Positions 51,954-60,371 of a stretch of 64,000 nucleotides of DNA are shown here, piece by piece. Source of the DNA: Candidatus Gastranaerophilales bacterium (GTDB lineage Bacteria; Cyanobacteriota; Vampirovibrionia; Gastranaerophilales; Gastranaerophilaceae); the NCBI GenBank assembly GCA_944323685.1, contig CALUTJ010000011.1, forward strand, positions 1 to 64,000. Direction: 5' to 3'. The stretch's first letter is position 1. Every line of letters starts with the position of its first letter. The notes under the pieces were generated by a model. That model was not told the origin of the DNA and searched no databases. It saw nothing but the letters and a program-made list of their open reading frames with translations. The translations under genes and the position numbers were made by a program.

Positions 51954-52931
51954 TTATGCTCCTCTGACCATGTTTCTTAAATTTTTGTTGTTGTATTTTA
52001 TACCCTCAAAGGTAATACTGTTTAACAAATCTTTGTTTTCAAGAAGATATTTTCTTACGTCTTTAGAATCCCACGCCTTAATATTAAAGTTGTTAAACAC
52101 AACAGGTGAGGCGCTGCTTTGACCGTTTGATGAATAGTTTGTGTTTTCAGCAGGGCTCAAGATTCTCTCGCCGCCTTTTAATAAAGCAAATTGTTCATTA
52201 GTGCCGGGAATCTCAGCGTTAGCCCCCACCGGGACAATGCCTCCGGAATGGAATATACCGAAAGCCCTGCCAATACCTTTAATCAAAGCAGCCCCGTTAC
52301 CTTTAAAGCCTCCGCCTTGAGACAAAGTGTTTAAGGAAGAAATGATGCCTTTCATTTTGTTAGTGCTGAAAAGTTTTTGCATAGCAGCCTGAGAAGCCTC
52401 CTGAAGAAGAAACGCGGTTAAATCTTTAGCCAGGTCTTTCATTTCATCGCCAAAGTTTTTGTAGTTGTCAATGATACCTGACATGCTGTCTTGAAATATT
52501 CCTGCTATTTTTTCTCCTCTTTCCATCCACATTTCTTCTTCCGCTTCAAATACTCTTTTATCGTATAGGTTATCCAGTGATAATCTTGCTTCGTTTAATT
52601 CTGTGGAAGTAAGGCCGGCTTTGTTTTGGTGAAGTTTTTTGAGTTCATCGTAATACCATTTGTCTATGGCAAGACGTTTTTGAGAAATATCTTCGTAATC
52701 GTCGATGTCTGTAGAAAGTTGTTCTTTTGCTTTTTGCTGCATTTCCATTAATGTTTTATATGGATTTTTTTCTTCCATTTTTTCACTATATGCTTTGCAT
52801 AAGTCTAAAATTTCTTCCAACTCTTTTGACATTCCGTTTAATGGAATTCCAAGCTTTTTGTAGATTTCTTGAAGTTGTTTAACAATGTCTGTGTCTGCGG
52901 TTGTGATACCATAATTTGTTTTTTGTGTCAT
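51954..52931 (-). CDS. Short tape-measure protein, copy 2
   Basis: 325 residues, almost identical to 21545-22522 after the first 25 residues; differences include the N-terminal QKTNYGITTADTDIVKQLQ and scattered changes (KMKGIISSL for KMQSIISSL). The end signature FALLKGGERILSPAEN is the same. Two near-identical tape measures with different N-termini in one element imply recent duplication followed by N-terminal exchange. It is followed 21 bp later by the DUF2460/gpL fusion. Confidence 0.8.
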   Translation of the reverse strand: MTQKTNYGITTADTDIVKQLQEIYKKLGIPLNGMSKELEEILDLCKAYSEKMEEKNPYKTLMEMQQKAKEQLSTDIDDYEDISQKRLAIDKWYYDELKKLHQNKAGLTSTELNEARLSLDNLYDKRVFEAEEEMWMERGEKIAGIFQDSMSGIIDNYKNFGDEMKDLAKDLTAFLLQEASQAAMQKLFSTNKMKGIISSLNTLSQGGGFKGNGAALIKGIGRAFGIFHSGGIVPVGANAEIPGTNEQFALLKGGERILSPAENTNYSSNGQSSASPVVFNNFNIKAWDSKDVRKYLLENKDLLNSITFEGIKYNNKNLRNMVRGA

Positions 52932-53013
52932 TTCATACCTACTTTCTTTGATTTAATTAATACAAATAAAGATATCCATACGGATATCTTTAAATAGTTT
53001 TTTATAAATTTCT

Positions 53014-53544
53014 TTAATTCAATTCTTCAGGTAATGGATTCCCATTGCTATCATAGCCTTGATTTCCTAGCCATTTTGCTAGAAATTTTCCATTAGCACT
53101 AAAAATATAACAAATATCTTGTGAAATATAAAAATTGACTTCTTCAAGTTTACCAGATACATTATATTTATAACTTTGTGTTGGGTAGACTAAACCTGTT
53201 CTTTTTCCAATTAAATTTAATTTTCCTTGAGAGTTATAGTAATATTCATAATATAAATTATTTTTATATATTATTGTATAATCTCCATTAGCATATAGTG
53301 TTATATGTCTGTCGTTTAAATCCACGTTATTGTATTTTATCGCTTTTTGATTTTCTTTGTAATTAGGGTCAGTAAGATTTGCTTTGATTATTGATTGAGG
53401 CAGTGTGTATTCAACATTTGAAAAGGCTTCTTCTCTTGCTTGTTTTACCGTGTATTTTACTTCGCCTTTTAATGTTTTTGCTTCAATCGGTAAAGCAAAC
53501 ATCATTATTGTGATTATCAATATCGGGATTATTTTCTTCAGCAT
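53014..53544 (-). CDS. Secreted moron-type protein, family member 4
   Basis: 176 residues. The constant N-half is as in the family (EVKYTVKQAREEAFSNVEYT). The C-half starts to differ at KYNNVDLNDRHITLYANGDY and ends GYDSNGNPLPEELN. Promoter at 53551-53579, terminator at about 52973-52997. It lies directly in front of tape-measure copy 2. Confidence 0.75.
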   Translation of the reverse strand: MLKKIIPILIITIMMFALPIEAKTLKGEVKYTVKQAREEAFSNVEYTLPQSIIKANLTDPNYKENQKAIKYNNVDLNDRHITLYANGDYTIIYKNNLYYEYYYNSQGKLNLIGKRTGLVYPTQSYKYNVSGKLEEVNFYISQDICYIFSANGKFLAKWLGNQGYDSNGNPLPEELN

Positions 53545-53550
53545 TGTTGT

Positions 53551-53579
53551 AGTATAGCATAGTTTTTACCTGTTCGTCA
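53551..53579 (-). promoter_or_regulatory. Promoter of secreted-family member 4
   Basis: TGACGA and TATACT, 17-bp spacer, 6 bp before the ATG, on the minus strand. Confidence 0.6.
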
Positions 53580-53698
53580 TTCTTAGCGTAAGCGAAGAAT
53601 CTAAAATTATAGATTTTGTACTACACGCGGTTATTAATAAGATTCTGAACACGCTCAATTCTCGCTAAATTGCTGCGCATGATGCTTCAGAATGACAG
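53569..53698. repeat. MITE-like repeat, copy 3
   Basis: Same unit as 23153-23283, with an internal inversion-like variation of the CGCTTACG centre (reads AGCGTAAGCGAAG here). Confidence 0.8.
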
Positions 53699-53811
53699 CA
53701 TAGCTCTTTTGACATTCCGTTTAATGGAATACCAAGCTTTTTATAGATTTCACGGATTTGGTCGATTACCGGACTGTTAAAATTTACTGTTTGATTAAAT
53801 TGATTGCTCAT
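53665..53811 (-). pseudogene. Truncated tape-measure start, fragment 3
   Basis: SNQFNQTVNFNSPVIDQI followed by REIYKKLGIPLNGMSKEL, then CCHSEASCAAI and stop in the MITE-like repeat. The N-terminus is different from both full tape measures, and AAAGGAGACAAAATG precedes it. Confidence 0.8.
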
Positions 53812-53890
53812 TTTGTCTCCTTTCTTTTTAAATAAGCAAAATAGACACCTTTTTAGGTGTCTACAATAATTTATATAAATATTCTTGATA

Positions 53891-54418
53891 TTAAGATCTT
53901 GTTACAATTATTTTACCGTACTTATCGTAGCCGTTTTTCCCTATCCAATGACATTTAAGGTTTCCATTTATATCAAAAACATATGAGTTTTCATCTGTAA
54001 TAAATAAACTTATTTCTTTTAAATTTCCTTGTGTGTTATATCGCATTGTTTTCATTGGCGGGGTTAAACTCTCCCATATTTCTATTACATCCAAGTGACC
54101 ATCTCGTTTATAATAGTATACATTATATAAGTTTGTTTTATATGCTATTGCATAGCCACCATCTGAAAAATGTTGAATATATCTATCCTTTAACTCCGTA
54201 GCACCTAACTTTATAGCTTTTTTATTCTCTTTGTAATTAGGGTCAGTAAGATTTGCTTTGATGATGGATTGAGGCAGCGTGTATTCAACATTTGAAAAAG
54301 CTTCTTCTCTTGCCTGTTTTACCGTGTATTTTACTTCGCCTTTTAGTGTTTTTGCTTCAATCGGTAAAGCAAACATCATTATTGTGATTATCAATATCGG
54401 GATTATTTTCTTTTGCAT
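53891..54418 (-). CDS. Secreted moron-type protein, family member 5
   Basis: 175 residues. Identical to members 1 and 2 to about residue 75, then its own C-half (IQHFSDGGYAIAYKTNLYNV, YNTQGNLKEISLFITDENSY, CHWIGKNGYDKYGKIIV). Promoter at 54425-54453, terminator at about 53840-53866. Confidence 0.75.
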   Translation of the reverse strand: MQKKIIPILIITIMMFALPIEAKTLKGEVKYTVKQAREEAFSNVEYTLPQSIIKANLTDPNYKENKKAIKLGATELKDRYIQHFSDGGYAIAYKTNLYNVYYYKRDGHLDVIEIWESLTPPMKTMRYNTQGNLKEISLFITDENSYVFDINGNLKCHWIGKNGYDKYGKIIVTRS

Positions 54419-54424
54419 TGTTGT

Positions 54425-54453
54425 AGTATAGCATAGTTTTTACCTGTTCGTCA
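54425..54453 (-). promoter_or_regulatory. Promoter of secreted-family member 5
   Basis: TGACGA and TATACT, 17-bp spacer, 6 bp before the ATG, on the minus strand. Confidence 0.6.
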
Positions 54454-54572
54454 TTCTTCGCTTACGCTAAGAATCTAAAATTATAGATTTTGTACTACAC
54501 ACGGTTATTGATAAGATTCTGAACACACTCAATTCTCGCTAAATTGCTGCGCATGATGCTTCAGAATGACAG
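54443..54572. repeat. MITE-like repeat, copy 4
   Basis: Near-identical to copy 2 (24041-24170) and in the same context. Confidence 0.8.
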
Positions 54573-54685
54573 TACAACTCTTTTGACATTCCGTTTAATG
54601 GAATACCAAGCTTTTTGTAGATTTCACGGATTTGATCGATTACCGGACTATCAGTTAGATTTAGTCCTTGGTTTGATGGTTTCAT
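54539..54685 (-). pseudogene. Truncated tape-measure start, fragment 4
   Basis: KPSNQGLNLTDSPVIDQIREI followed by the constant segment and YCHSEASCAAI with stop. AAAGGAAAAACAAAATG precedes the start. Confidence 0.8.
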
Positions 54686-54762
54686 TTTGTTTTTCCTTTC
54701 TAGCAAAATAAGCACTCTTATCTTTAGAGTGCTTATTTTAATTCAATTAATTTATTAACTAT

Positions 54763-55293
54763 TTATTGATAAACTTGATTTATAAATTGCCCATTCACAT
54801 CATAACATTTATCATTCACCCAATAATACATGAATTGTCCATCGGCTTTAAATTGAAATGCTTGATATCTACTTACATATAACATTAATTCTGTTAATTG
54901 ATTTTGAGTATTATAAAAATAACTTACAACAGGATATGTAAGACTGTTTCTTTTACCAATACCTTCTAATTTTCCGTTCGAAAAATAATTATATTCATAA
55001 TATAAATTATCTTTGTAAATTATAATATAATGCCCATCATCTGCATATGTAATATATCTATCCTTTAACTCCGTAGCCCCCAACTTAATGGCTTTTTGAT
55101 TTTCTTTGTAATTAGGGTCAGTAAGATTTGCTTTGATGATGGATTGAGGCAGCGTGTATTCAACATTTGCGAAAGCCTCTTCTCTTGCCTGTTTTACAGT
55201 GTATTTAACTCCGCCTTTTAGTGTTTTTGCGCCCGCAGGGTAAGCAAAAAATAACGAGGTTATAATTATTATCGATATTATCAGCTTTTGCAT
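54763..55293 (-). CDS. Secreted moron-type protein, family member 6
   Basis: 176 residues, the most divergent member: signal peptide QKLIISIIIITSLFFAYPAGA, constant segment with GGVKYTVKQAREEAFANVEY, and C-half ITYADDGHYIIIYKDNLYYEYNYFSNG ending YDVNGQFINQVYQ. It is the first gene of this transcription unit and has a TATAAT box 8 bp upstream of the ATG; the -35 is weaker than in its paralogues. Confidence 0.75.
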   Translation of the reverse strand: MQKLIISIIIITSLFFAYPAGAKTLKGGVKYTVKQAREEAFANVEYTLPQSIIKANLTDPNYKENQKAIKLGATELKDRYITYADDGHYIIIYKDNLYYEYNYFSNGKLEGIGKRNSLTYPVVSYFYNTQNQLTELMLYVSRYQAFQFKADGQFMYYWVNDKCYDVNGQFINQVYQ

Positions 55294-55336
55294 TTTTTGA
55301 TTATAGCATATTTTAGCTAATCAATTTATAAAATAA

Positions 55337-55368
55337 AGCAAGCGGACTCATAAATGAGTCCGCTTGCT
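55337..55368. terminator. Perfect hairpin upstream of member 6
   Basis: AGCAAGCGGACTCA (55337-55350), loop TAAA, complement to 55368. It marks the right end of the secreted-gene array; no T-run, so strength is uncertain. Confidence 0.55.
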
Positions 55369-55427
55369 AATGAAGGAAGGAGTAAATTAATGAAAAAGAA
55401 TATATAAAAAGAACACAATTCTCCCTT

Positions 55428-55537
55428 GTTTTTTGTAAATTGTGCTTACAACTTTTTGCAAACAGTTTACATTTATAGTTATAACATATTTTTTGTACCC
55501 GTTCGGGTACAATTTTGGGGCATTTTTCTATTGACAA
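55428..55537 (-). promoter_or_regulatory. Operator-promoter repeat, copy 2
   Basis: Same sequence as 26191-26290, with a 10-bp insertion after the dyad. TTGTACCC-gttc-GGGTACAA lies at 55493-55512. It stands at the head of the second phage transcription unit and is the outermost phage-like sequence on the right. The surrounding 55.38-55.75 kb hold no gene. Confidence 0.6.
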
Positions 55538-55780
55538 ACGACAAAACAGTCTTAACTAGCCATATAGAGCAATATTTATAAATTCACTAAAAAGGTAATG
55601 AAATAATCCGTCTAAAAGGTTTAAAATTAAGCAGTATCTTGCATTTTAAGTCTTATAGAAAAACTTTACGTTTCCCCGGACTTTCAAATGCAAAATAAAT
55701 ATATAGGTAAACTTTTTCTATAACATCTGTAAAAAAGATGCGGGGAACAGTTGACTGTAGATAGTAAAGGAGTAAAAAAG

Positions 55781-56329
55781 ATGGCAGATATGGTAAAAAG
55801 ATTTTGTAATACCTTCCTGACTGAAGGTATATTTCTGCTTGTAATCGGTGCATTGTTAATGCTGCTGCCTATGGTAACGACATTTGCCATGAGTGTACTC
55901 ATAAGTGTAGCTCTGTTGGTGGCAGGTGTTTACAAATTCATTAACACCGTAATCAGACGCGATGAAATTGAAAAACCGTGGCTTAATATTTTAATTTCAA
56001 TGCTCATGGTCGTTGCCGGTGCATATCTTGTTATGCAGCCTGTTTACAACCTATTTCTCATCACACTCGGTGTAGGCGTGTACTTTTTGCTTGAAGGTGT
56101 AAACTCAATATCCACTGCTTTTGAAACAAGAGGTATTTTTAAATACTGGTGGGTAGGCTTACTTGTCGGTCTTGCACAATTTGCGCTTGCATTTTTAATT
56201 GCATTCGGTTTACCGGGCTCGGCACTTTACACAGTAGGACTACTAGTCAGTGTAAGCCTTATGTTATCGGGAATCGGAGTTATTTCCGTTTACACGGGGG
56301 CAGGCTGTCCGAGAATAGCGGAATCATAA
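55781..56329 (+). CDS. HdeD-family membrane protein
   Basis: 182 residues from the ATG at 55781 (AAAGGAG 8 nt upstream). Six predicted membrane spans arranged as three hairpins (LTEGIFLLVIGALLMLLPM, VALLVAGVYKFIN, LNILISMLMVVAGAYLV, and so on). This is the DUF308/HdeD repeat layout. HdeD of E. coli is linked to acid resistance at high density; here only membrane location is certain. It is the first host-type gene right of the phage region and faces the maf gene. Confidence 0.8.
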   Translation: MADMVKRFCNTFLTEGIFLLVIGALLMLLPMVTTFAMSVLISVALLVAGVYKFINTVIRRDEIEKPWLNILISMLMVVAGAYLVMQPVYNLFLITLGVGVYFLLEGVNSISTAFETRGIFKYWWVGLLVGLAQFALAFLIAFGLPGSALYTVGLLVSVSLMLSGIGVISVYTGAGCPRIAES

Positions 56330-56387
56330 CCAATATACATATAAATACGGCGGAACCCGTTTTTGTGAACTACTCACGTTCTGCCGT

Positions 56388-56423
56388 GAACCCGAAGCTT
56401 CTTAACCCAAAAGCTTCGGGTTC
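56388..56423. terminator. Hairpin between convergent HdeD-like and maf genes
   Basis: GAACCCGAAGCTT (56388-56400) and its complement (56411-56423) with a 10-nt loop, 4 bp before the maf stop. It serves both converging transcripts. Confidence 0.65.
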
Positions 56424-56427
56424 TCCG

Positions 56428-57048
56428 TTAAAATTCATATCCGGCACTAATTAGCATTGCTTTAACTTTTTTTGTCGGAAAGCCTATAACGTTTTCTAAA
56501 TCACCATCAACTTTTTTTATAAACTCGCTGCCCATCTCCTGTATACCGTATGCGCCGGCTTTATCCAGCGGTTTTCTGAGTTTTACGTAGCTGTTTATAA
56601 GTTCGTTTGAAAGATTTTGAAAAGTCACATAAGTTTTTACAACTTCACTTAATGCTCTTTTTGTATCAGAATCCAGAACAGTTACAGCCGTTACAACAAA
56701 ATGAGTTTTGCCGCTCAACTCTTTAAGCATCTCAACAGCTTGCTCTTCATTTTTTGGTTTTCCGTATATTTTGTTGTCTAAAACAACCATTGTATCAGCA
56801 CTTATAATAAAACAATTTTTAAACAAGCAAATGCCCGCCCCTGTTTTTTTGTGTGTATTCAGGACGGACAATGCTTTTTGAAGAGAAAGGGATTTAATGG
56901 CGTCGTCTGTGTAGTTTTCCGAATCCAGTTTTTCGTCAAACTCGGGAGCGACGACGTCAAAGTTAGAGACGATTTTTTTTATGAGAGAATGACGCCTCGG
57001 TGATTGCGAGGCCAGTATTATATTTTTATTTTCAAAACTTTGTTCCAT
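56428..57048 (-). CDS. maf: Maf-family nucleoside triphosphate pyrophosphatase
   Basis: 206 residues. The Maf motifs are in order: LASQSPRRHSLIKK near the N-terminus, the catalytic SADTMVVLDNKIYGKP (Asp in SADT), then DKAGAYGIQEMGSEFI and VIGFPTKKV at the end. It hydrolyses dTTP/UTP or modified nucleotides to monophosphates (house-cleaning). Length is normal. A TAG/TAA-rich 3' region with the hairpin at 56388-56423 closes the gene. Confidence 0.93.
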   Translation of the reverse strand: MEQSFENKNIILASQSPRRHSLIKKIVSNFDVVAPEFDEKLDSENYTDDAIKSLSLQKALSVLNTHKKTGAGICLFKNCFIISADTMVVLDNKIYGKPKNEEQAVEMLKELSGKTHFVVTAVTVLDSDTKRALSEVVKTYVTFQNLSNELINSYVKLRKPLDKAGAYGIQEMGSEFIKKVDGDLENVIGFPTKKVKAMLISAGYEF

Positions 57049-57081
57049 AGCGCAATTTTAGCACATTTGCTAAAGATTTTG

Positions 57082-57321
57082 CTATGCAGTGGCAAATCTT
57101 GATGTTCTGTAATGTGCAGCTTTTGCATTAAGTGCCGCACATACACTGTTGAGTTTGTTATTTAACAATAGCATATTTTTACGCATATCTGAAAAGTCGC
57201 CCATTGCATTTAACATTTTATCCGGTTCAACCATCTTTGCGATTGTCGGATTATCGACTTTTTCATCCGCATATTTCTTAACTAACAACTGATCAATGTA
57301 ATCTCTTGGTCCAACTGCCAT
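57082..57321 (-). CDS. Small conserved hypothetical protein
   Basis: 79 residues from the ATG at 57321 (GGGAGA 8 nt upstream; the longer frame to 57411 has no ribosome site). Helical and soluble: GPRDYIDQLLVKKYADEKV, DMRKNMLLLNNKLNSVCAAL. I do not recognise it. It lies between maf and the nanK-like gene on the same strand. Confidence 0.6.
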   Translation of the reverse strand: MAVGPRDYIDQLLVKKYADEKVDNPTIAKMVEPDKMLNAMGDFSDMRKNMLLLNNKLNSVCAALNAKAAHYRTSRFATA

Positions 57322-57447
57322 GATTTTTCTCCCTATAAAATTTAATCCCTTTAATTCCCTTACATATATAAAGTATTTTTCGTGAAAAAAATTGCCTTTT
57401 AAAAAAGACAATTTTTAATATTTCTTAATAATTCCCCAAAAAACAGT

Positions 57448-58359
57448 CTATTCTAGCGCCAGTACACCGGCACCTATCATACCGGCATTGTTGCCTGTAG
57501 TTGCCCGCTTAACTTTCACGTCAGTCACAACCGATTCCGCATTAATTTTGTCTTCCAGTTGTTGAACCTCCACAAAATTACACATACCGCCTGATATAAC
57601 AATACAGTCGGGATTAAAAATATCAGTAAGTGAAACCAAACCAATATACATGTATTCCATCCACTGATTGAATACTCTGACAGAAAAAGTATCTTTTGCT
57701 TGCAGGCCGTCTGTTATGTCATAAGTCGTAATTTCATCAGGATTTTTGTCTTTATAAATACTTGTTTTAAATTCAGAATACTCTTTTGCACCAATTTTAG
57801 CACAATTTTTTAATCCCGTGCCTGAGGCATAAGACTCCCAACAATCATACCGTCCGCAGGTGCATTTTTGTCTTTTATCGGCAAAAATTTTCATACTTCC
57901 GACTTCAAGAGCATTACCGCTTGAACCTCTGAACAGTTTGCCGTCAGAAATAACCCCGCCGCCGATACCTGTACCTATAGTAATCATAAGAACAGTTCTA
58001 AACCCTTTGGCTGCACCGTTTTTATACTCAGCCGCACAGGCACAATTGGCATCGTTTTCTACATAAACTTTTTTGTCGCATAACGTTGAAAAATCTATTT
58101 GATTGTACCCGTCAGGTAAATTAGGCGTAGAGCTTAAAACTCTTGTGTTTTCTATGTTAACAGCACCGGCTGACGACAATCCGACAACATCGATGTTATC
58201 ATAGTTTTCATCAATAATTTTTTTGAGTGTAGAATATATCTCATCCGCTGTTTTTGGTGTAGCTGTTTTTTGTATTTCAGAAACTACCTCACCCTGCTCA
58301 TTTACAATGCCGTATAATATCTTTGTTCCGCCTATGTCTATACCCAGAGCTTTTTTCAA
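57448..58359 (-). CDS. nanK: ROK-family sugar kinase, probably ManNAc kinase
   Basis: 303 residues. ATP-binding DIGGTK (8-13), catalytic Asp103 (ENDANCACAAEY), GTGIGGGVISDGKL, and the zinc cluster CTCGRYDC (Cys166, Cys168, Cys173). The histidine that normally completes the ROK motif (E-x-G-H) is replaced by Ser155 in LEVGSMKI. It starts 1 bp after the nanE-like stop, so the pair converts ManNAc to GlcNAc-6-P. If the histidine loss matters, zinc or substrate binding would be altered. Substrate assignment comes from the neighbour, not from the sequence. Confidence 0.8.
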   Translation of the reverse strand: MKKALGIDIGGTKILYGIVNEQGEVVSEIQKTATPKTADEIYSTLKKIIDENYDNIDVVGLSSAGAVNIENTRVLSSTPNLPDGYNQIDFSTLCDKKVYVENDANCACAAEYKNGAAKGFRTVLMITIGTGIGGGVISDGKLFRGSSGNALEVGSMKIFADKRQKCTCGRYDCWESYASGTGLKNCAKIGAKEYSEFKTSIYKDKNPDEITTYDITDGLQAKDTFSVRVFNQWMEYMYIGLVSLTDIFNPDCIVISGGMCNFVEVQQLEDKINAESVVTDVKVKRATTGNNAGMIGAGVLALE

Positions 58360-58360
58360 A

Positions 58361-59050
58361 TTAAACCGCCTTTTCTCTGTTTACAAATCTTTTAGTTATC
58401 AATTGAGGTCTTGTAATAGCAGAACCGATAACAACAGCGTGAGCGCCTATTGAAAAGGCCTTATCCACCTGCTCGGGTGTCCAGATACGCCCTTCTAAAA
58501 TAACAGGGCAATCAAGCGCTTCAACAAGTTTTTCAAGCAAAGAAAAATCAGGCTGATCCGACACTTCCGGTGATTCTAAAGTATACCCTGATAAAGTCGT
58601 GGAAACTAAATCCGCCCCGAGTATTCTTGCTGAAATACCCTCTTGAAGGGTAGAAACATCCGCCATTGCTATTTTTTTGTTTATTTTTATAAAACGTATA
58701 AGCTGCGTAAGGTTATTTTCGCCTCTCGGACGGGAAGTACCGTCAAAAGCAATAATATCAGCACCTGCCTGTATCAAATCCTTTGCATCCTTTATTGTCG
58801 GTGTGATATACACAATTTCACGCCAGTTAGGAGGAATAACTTCAGGTTTGGTAATCCCTATTACAGGAATTTTAAACAATTTTTTTGCATTTATTACATC
58901 TCTTACCCCGGCAACCCTCAGCGCCGCAGCACCGCCTTTAACAACTGACTGCATCATTGCAACCATGCAGTCTTCTTTGTACAAAGGCTCTGAAGGCATT
59001 GCCTGAACAGATACAATTACTTTGTTTTTAATTTGCGAAAGTATATCCAT
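58361..59050 (-). CDS. nanE: N-acetylmannosamine-6-phosphate 2-epimerase
   Basis: 229 residues forming a TIM barrel. IVSVQAMPSEPLY, then GAAALRVAGVRDV, PVIGITK, then IAFDGTSRPRGENNLTQLI, MADVSTLQEGISARILGADLVSTTLSGYT, and the phosphate-binding PVILEGRIWTPEQVDKAFSIGAHAVVIGSAITRP. These are the NanE signatures, catalytic Lys being in the GITK loop. It converts ManNAc-6-P to GlcNAc-6-P in sialic acid use. Forms an operon with the kinase. Full-length. Confidence 0.92.
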   Translation of the reverse strand: MDILSQIKNKVIVSVQAMPSEPLYKEDCMVAMMQSVVKGGAAALRVAGVRDVINAKKLFKIPVIGITKPEVIPPNWREIVYITPTIKDAKDLIQAGADIIAFDGTSRPRGENNLTQLIRFIKINKKIAMADVSTLQEGISARILGADLVSTTLSGYTLESPEVSDQPDFSLLEKLVEALDCPVILEGRIWTPEQVDKAFSIGAHAVVIGSAITRPQLITKRFVNREKAV

Positions 59051-59214
59051 AACACTTAATTATAAACCATTATTTACTCTGATTGCAAATATTTATGTCT
59101 ATGAAATATTGTGTAAACAATTGTTAAAAAATATACTAAAAAGCTAAAGAATTGATTAATAAAAACCGATAAGTATATTGTAAGTAGATTGTTTAAATAA
59201 GGGAGTGTATTAAA

Positions 59215-59391
59215 ATGTACAGTTTTCAAAAATTCAAAAATGCTTTAAAGGAATCTGAAATTGAAAGACAGGAAGTATTAAAAAAGGATATTGAAAAAGT
59301 CCGCAACACTGTTGAAAAATTCTTAAAAATGGCTATGGAAAGCACAGCAAATGTTGCAAGAACTCAATACACCGGTCTTGAAATGTTTTAA
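59215..59391 (+). CDS. 58-residue helical protein
   Basis: A short, heptad-rich protein (SFQKFKNALKESEIERQEVL ... VARTQYTGLEMF) with a GGGAG 9 nt before the ATG and its own terminator (59441-59473). It stands alone between divergent and convergent genes. Clear expression signals make it a real small gene; the function is unknown. Confidence 0.7.
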   Translation: MYSFQKFKNALKESEIERQEVLKKDIEKVRNTVEKFLKMAMESTANVARTQYTGLEMF

Positions 59392-59440
59392 AAGATTCAA
59401 AATACAAAAAATCTAATGTTTTGCAAAACAAAAAAAATTC

Positions 59441-59479
59441 AGGTCTGTACTGCTTTAGTACAGACCTTACGGTATATTT
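59441..59479 (+). terminator. Terminator of the 58-residue gene
   Basis: Perfect 11-bp stem AGGTCTGTACT/AGTACAGACCT (59441-59451, 59457-59467), then TACGGTATATTTTTT. It also faces the agmatinase 3' end. Confidence 0.8.
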
Positions 59480-59499
59480 TTTAACAATGATTATCTATA

Positions 59500-60345
59500 T
59501 TACAAAATCATTAAAACATCACGAACAATTTTAGAAACGATAGCAGTAGACACCTCGCTGCTATCATAATCAGGAGCAAGTTCCACAATATCAGCCCCGA
59601 CTATATCAAAATCCTTGAGAAACTTTATCCATTCAGCCAGCTCTCTGTATAATAAACCGTCCGGTTCAGGAGTGCCTGTACCTGGAAGAACAGAAGGGTC
59701 CAGTACATCAACATCAATTGTTAAAAATATCTTCTTATCCCTCAAGGCATCAAGTTCGGAAGAATTTTTAACAAGAGTGTTGTATTTTTTCATTAACTCA
59801 AATTCTTCTTTTAAACCGGAACGTATACCTATTTGCTTTATATTCTCAAAACCGACAATCTCTCCGATTCTGCGCATTACAGAAGCATGAGAAAGTTTTT
59901 CACCAAGATAATCTTCTCTTAAATCAGTATGCGCATCAAAATGGATAACCGCAAGATTATTGTATTTTGCTTTGCATGCCTTCAGTGCAGGCAGTGTAAC
60001 AAGATGTTCTCCGCCTATACCTAGAAATTTTTTATTGTCATTAAAAACAACAGATGCATTTTTTTCAATAACATCAAGAGTTTTTTGGGTATTTCCCAAA
60101 GGGAACTCAAGTTCGCCTGCATCATAAAATTTTACATCATCAAGATGCCTGTCATAAACAGGGGAATAATCCTCTAATCCCCAACTAGCGAGGCGCAATC
60201 TTTCAGGAGCAAACCTGCTGCCGGGCCTGTATGAACAAGTGCCGTCAAAGGGTAAGCCAATCATAACGATTTGCGCACTGTCATAACTGTCAACAGAGCC
60301 TAACCAGCTGCGCTGCAAAAAAGGGCCAAGTTTATCTATCGACAT
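59500..60345 (-). CDS. speB: Agmatinase / ureohydrolase
   Basis: 281 residues. Ureohydrolase metal motifs: GIGGEHLVTLPAL, VIHFDAHTDLREDY and LTIDVDVLDPSVLPGTGTPEPDG, the two-manganese site. SpeB cleaves agmatine to putrescine and urea; arginase or other guanidino substrates cannot be excluded. It is transcribed alone, ending near a terminator shared with the 58-residue gene. Length matches the family. Confidence 0.88.
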   Translation of the reverse strand: MSIDKLGPFLQRSWLGSVDSYDSAQIVMIGLPFDGTCSYRPGSRFAPERLRLASWGLEDYSPVYDRHLDDVKFYDAGELEFPLGNTQKTLDVIEKNASVVFNDNKKFLGIGGEHLVTLPALKACKAKYNNLAVIHFDAHTDLREDYLGEKLSHASVMRRIGEIVGFENIKQIGIRSGLKEEFELMKKYNTLVKNSSELDALRDKKIFLTIDVDVLDPSVLPGTGTPEPDGLLYRELAEWIKFLKDFDIVGADIVELAPDYDSSEVSTAIVSKIVRDVLMIL

Positions 60346-60371
60346 AACTAAAATTAACCTCTATAAATTAT

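Noticed and set aside
13863-55780. Phage attachment-site duplication
   Set aside because: I compared both outer borders by eye and found no common core repeat; the inverted repeats at 11.9 and 60.4 kb lie outside host genes and in opposite orientation, so they are not attL/attR.
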